Shown here: positions 62,418-64,000 of the stretch, piece by piece
Layout: each line of letters begins with the position of its first letter
Numbering within the stretch: the stretch's first letter is position 1
Origin: Pseudooceanicola pacificus
GTDB taxonomy: Bacteria; Pseudomonadota; Alphaproteobacteria; Rhodobacterales; Rhodobacteraceae
Reading direction: 5' to 3'
NCBI RefSeq assembly: GCF_009789075.1
Contig: NZ_WNXQ01000001.1
Span: forward strand, 248,001-312,000
Length of the DNA: 64,000 nucleotides
Translations under genes and position numbers: made by a program
The notes under the pieces: generated by a model
Seen by the model: only the letters and a program-made list of their open reading frames with translations
What the model was told of the DNA's origin: nothing
The model's database searches: none

Positions 62418-62522
62418 GCCTGTGCCTCCGACGCAAGCATGGCGCAAGAAGGTTGCTCTGCGGTTAAGCGCCACCGCCTCTGCGGCCTTGCCGGGGCGCT
62501 GCGGCTGGTGCATCAAGTGCGC

Positions 62523-63167
62523 ATGGCAAAACAGCTTCCCTATCCGGTGCTGCGCGAGATCTTCACGCGGTTCCAGGCCGCAGAACCGGAACCCAAGGGC
62601 GAGCTCGAGCACGTCAACGCCTACACGCTTGTCGTGGCCGTCGCGCTTTCGGCGCAGGCCACGGATGCGGGCGTGAACAAGGCGACGCGGGCGCTGTTCC
62701 AGGTGGCCGACACGCCGCAGAAGATGCTCGACCTCGGCGAAGAGGGGCTGACCGAGCATATCAAGACCATCGGCCTGTTCCGCCAGAAGGCGAAGAACGT
62801 GATCAAGCTGTCACGCATCCTCGTCGACGATTACGGCGGCGAGGTGCCCAATTCCCGTGCCGCGCTGGAATCGCTTCCCGGGGTCGGGCGCAAGACGGCG
62901 AATGTGGTGCTGAACATGTGGTGGCGGCAGCCGACCCAGGCGGTCGATACGCATATCTTCCGCGTCGGCAACCGCACGGGCATCGCCCCGGGCAAGGACG
63001 TTGTCGCGGTCGAGCGCGCGATCGAGGACAACGTGCCCGCCGACTTCCAGCTTCACGCGCATCACTGGCTGATCCTGCACGGACGCTATGTCTGCAAGGC
63101 CCGCAAGCCGATGTGCGCCAACTGCCTTATCAGAGACCTTTGTGAATTCGAGGAGAAAGTACTTTGA
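62523..63167 (+). CDS. nth: Nth, endonuclease III
   Basis: A 214-residue endonuclease III. The helix-hairpin-helix LPGVGRKTANVVLNMWW carries the catalytic Lys, and AVDTHIFRVGNRTGIAPGKD the catalytic Asp. The 4Fe-4S cluster ligands are CKARKPMCANCLIRDLC (C-x6-C-x2-C-x5-C). It removes oxidised pyrimidines. The ribosome site at 62523 is weak and in-frame GTG codons lie just upstream, so the start is uncertain by a few residues. Its stop overlaps the next gene. Confidence 0.96.
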   Translation: MAKQLPYPVLREIFTRFQAAEPEPKGELEHVNAYTLVVAVALSAQATDAGVNKATRALFQVADTPQKMLDLGEEGLTEHIKTIGLFRQKAKNVIKLSRILVDDYGGEVPNSRAALESLPGVGRKTANVVLNMWWRQPTQAVDTHIFRVGNRTGIAPGKDVVAVERAIEDNVPADFQLHAHHWLILHGRYVCKARKPMCANCLIRDLCEFEEKVL

Positions 63168-64000
63168 AGACCTACGACGTTATCGGCATCGGCAATGCCA
63201 TCGTGGACGTGATCGCCCAGGCCGACGACAGTTTCCTGGACCTGATGGGAATCCAGAAGGGCATCATGCAGCTGGTCGAGCAGGAGCGCGGCGAAGTGCT
63301 TTACGCCGGCATGAAGGATCGCTGGCAGGCCCCGGGCGGGTCGGTCGCGAACACCATCGCGGGGCTTGGCTCGCTGGGGCTCAAGACCGGCTTCATCGGC
63401 CGCGTGCGTGACGATGCGCTTGGCCGGTTCTACGCCGAGGGCATGGCCGCGGAGGGCACAGATTTCGTGAACCCGCCGGTGGCCGCGGCAACCCTGCCGA
63501 CCTCGCGCTCGATGATCTTCGTGTCGCCCGACGGCGAGCGGTCGATGAACACCTACCTCGGCATTTCCGCCGATCTCGGCACCGAGGACGTGTCCGAGGA
63601 CGTTGCCGCCAACGCCCGGATCCTGTTCCTCGAAGGCTATCTTTACGACAAGGACAAGGGCAAGGCGGCGTTCGAGCTGACCTCGCGCGCGACCCGCGCG
63701 GCGGGCGGCATGGCCGGGATCTCGCTCAGCGATCCGTTCTGCGTCGACCGGCACCGCGCCGACTTCCGCCGCCTGGTGAAGGAACTGGACTACGTCATCG
63801 GCAACGAACACGAATGGTGCTCGCTCTACCAGACCGAGGATCTGGGCACCGCGCTGGAAACCGCGGCGGGCGAATGCGGGCTGCTGGTCTGCACCCGGTC
63901 CGGCCATGACGTGGTGGTTATCCGGGGCGAAGAAGAGGCCGTCGTGCCGGTGACCCCCGTCACCCCGGTCGATGCCACCGGCGCGGGCGACCAGTTCGCC
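63164..64000 (+). CDS. PfkB-family kinase, adenosine kinase-like (cut by window end)
   Basis: The first 279 codons of a PfkB carbohydrate/nucleoside kinase. The start is TTG at 63164, overlapping the nth stop (TTGA), with GAGGAG upstream. The head MKTYDVIGIGNAIVDVIAQ and APGGSVANTIAGLGSLGLKT match adenosine-kinase-like PfkB proteins, and VDATGAGDQFA at the edge is the catalytic PfkB motif with the base Asp. Adenosine is the most likely substrate, but other nucleosides or sugars are not excluded. Confidence 0.9.
   Translation, partial: MKTYDVIGIGNAIVDVIAQADDSFLDLMGIQKGIMQLVEQERGEVLYAGMKDRWQAPGGSVANTIAGLGSLGLKTGFIGRVRDDALGRFYAEGMAAEGTDFVNPPVAAATLPTSRSMIFVSPDGERSMNTYLGISADLGTEDVSEDVAANARILFLEGYLYDKDKGKAAFELTSRATRAAGGMAGISLSDPFCVDRHRADFRRLVKELDYVIGNEHEWCSLYQTEDLGTALETAAGECGLLVCTRSGHDVVVIRGEEEAVVPVTPVTPVDATGAGDQFA

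Overview
The window reads as a chromosomal segment of a high-GC alphaproteobacterium, most likely Rhodobacteraceae (Roseobacter group). The grounds are the gene order fliI/flgB-flgC-fliE-fliQ-flgF-flgG-flgA, the flaF-flbT-flagellin block, the ubiB-ubiE / mutM-crotonase block, a TIGR02300 acidic protein, and dense operons with ATGA start/stop overlaps. I do not assign a species. No insertion sequence, prophage, CRISPR array or rRNA was seen; one tRNA (Ala, GGC) is present.

Layout. 1-4622: first flagellar block (rod, export and hook-basal genes on the minus strand, fliI divergent). 4764-6788: a DedA-PAP2-LssY membrane fusion protein. 6879-13200: inorganic-ion block with siroheme synthase cysG behind a structured leader, a formate/nitrite (FNT) channel, and a copper ATPase with its CueR regulator, both under 19-bp-spacer MerR-type promoters. 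13383-26131: catabolic block, with three acyl-CoA dehydrogenases, a divergent crotonase and a nitronate-monooxygenase-like protein on the minus strand, and a TetR regulator, a TAXI-type TRAP importer, a DUF1254 protein and an NDP-forming acyl-CoA synthetase on the plus strand. 26350-35607: second flagellar block (DUF1217, flbT, flaF, flagellin, FlgN-like, flgJ, a giant fliK, flgD). 35688-40081: a choline-kinase-like protein, a 64-aa secreted peptide, and YjbF/YjbH exopolysaccharide proteins. 40231-44292: ubiB, ubiE, mutM and a canonical enoyl-CoA hydratase. 44379-50017: a broken GntR regulator, a tandem CoA-transferase, a GMC oxidoreductase and a LysR regulator. 50066-56405: acetyltransferase, tRNA-Ala, TIGR02300, a YgjP-like metallopeptidase, GntR-GST pair, KtrAB potassium uptake and accA. 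56526-61601: AraC/GyrI protein, speD, and a minus-strand operon of two zinc-ribbon DUF4178 proteins, a 53-aa membrane peptide, DUF350 and a membrane-anchored spermidine synthase. 61797-64000: Hint-domain protein, nth and a PfkB sugar/adenosine kinase cut by the window end.

The strongest candidates for something undescribed are: (a) the DUF4178-DUF4178-small peptide-DUF350-membrane SpeE module facing speD; (b) a possible ANTAR/NasT-type antitermination leader upstream of cysG; (c) the TetR/TAXI-TRAP/acyl-CoA catabolic cluster, whose crotonase has lost both catalytic glutamates; and (d) the 1482-residue FliK.
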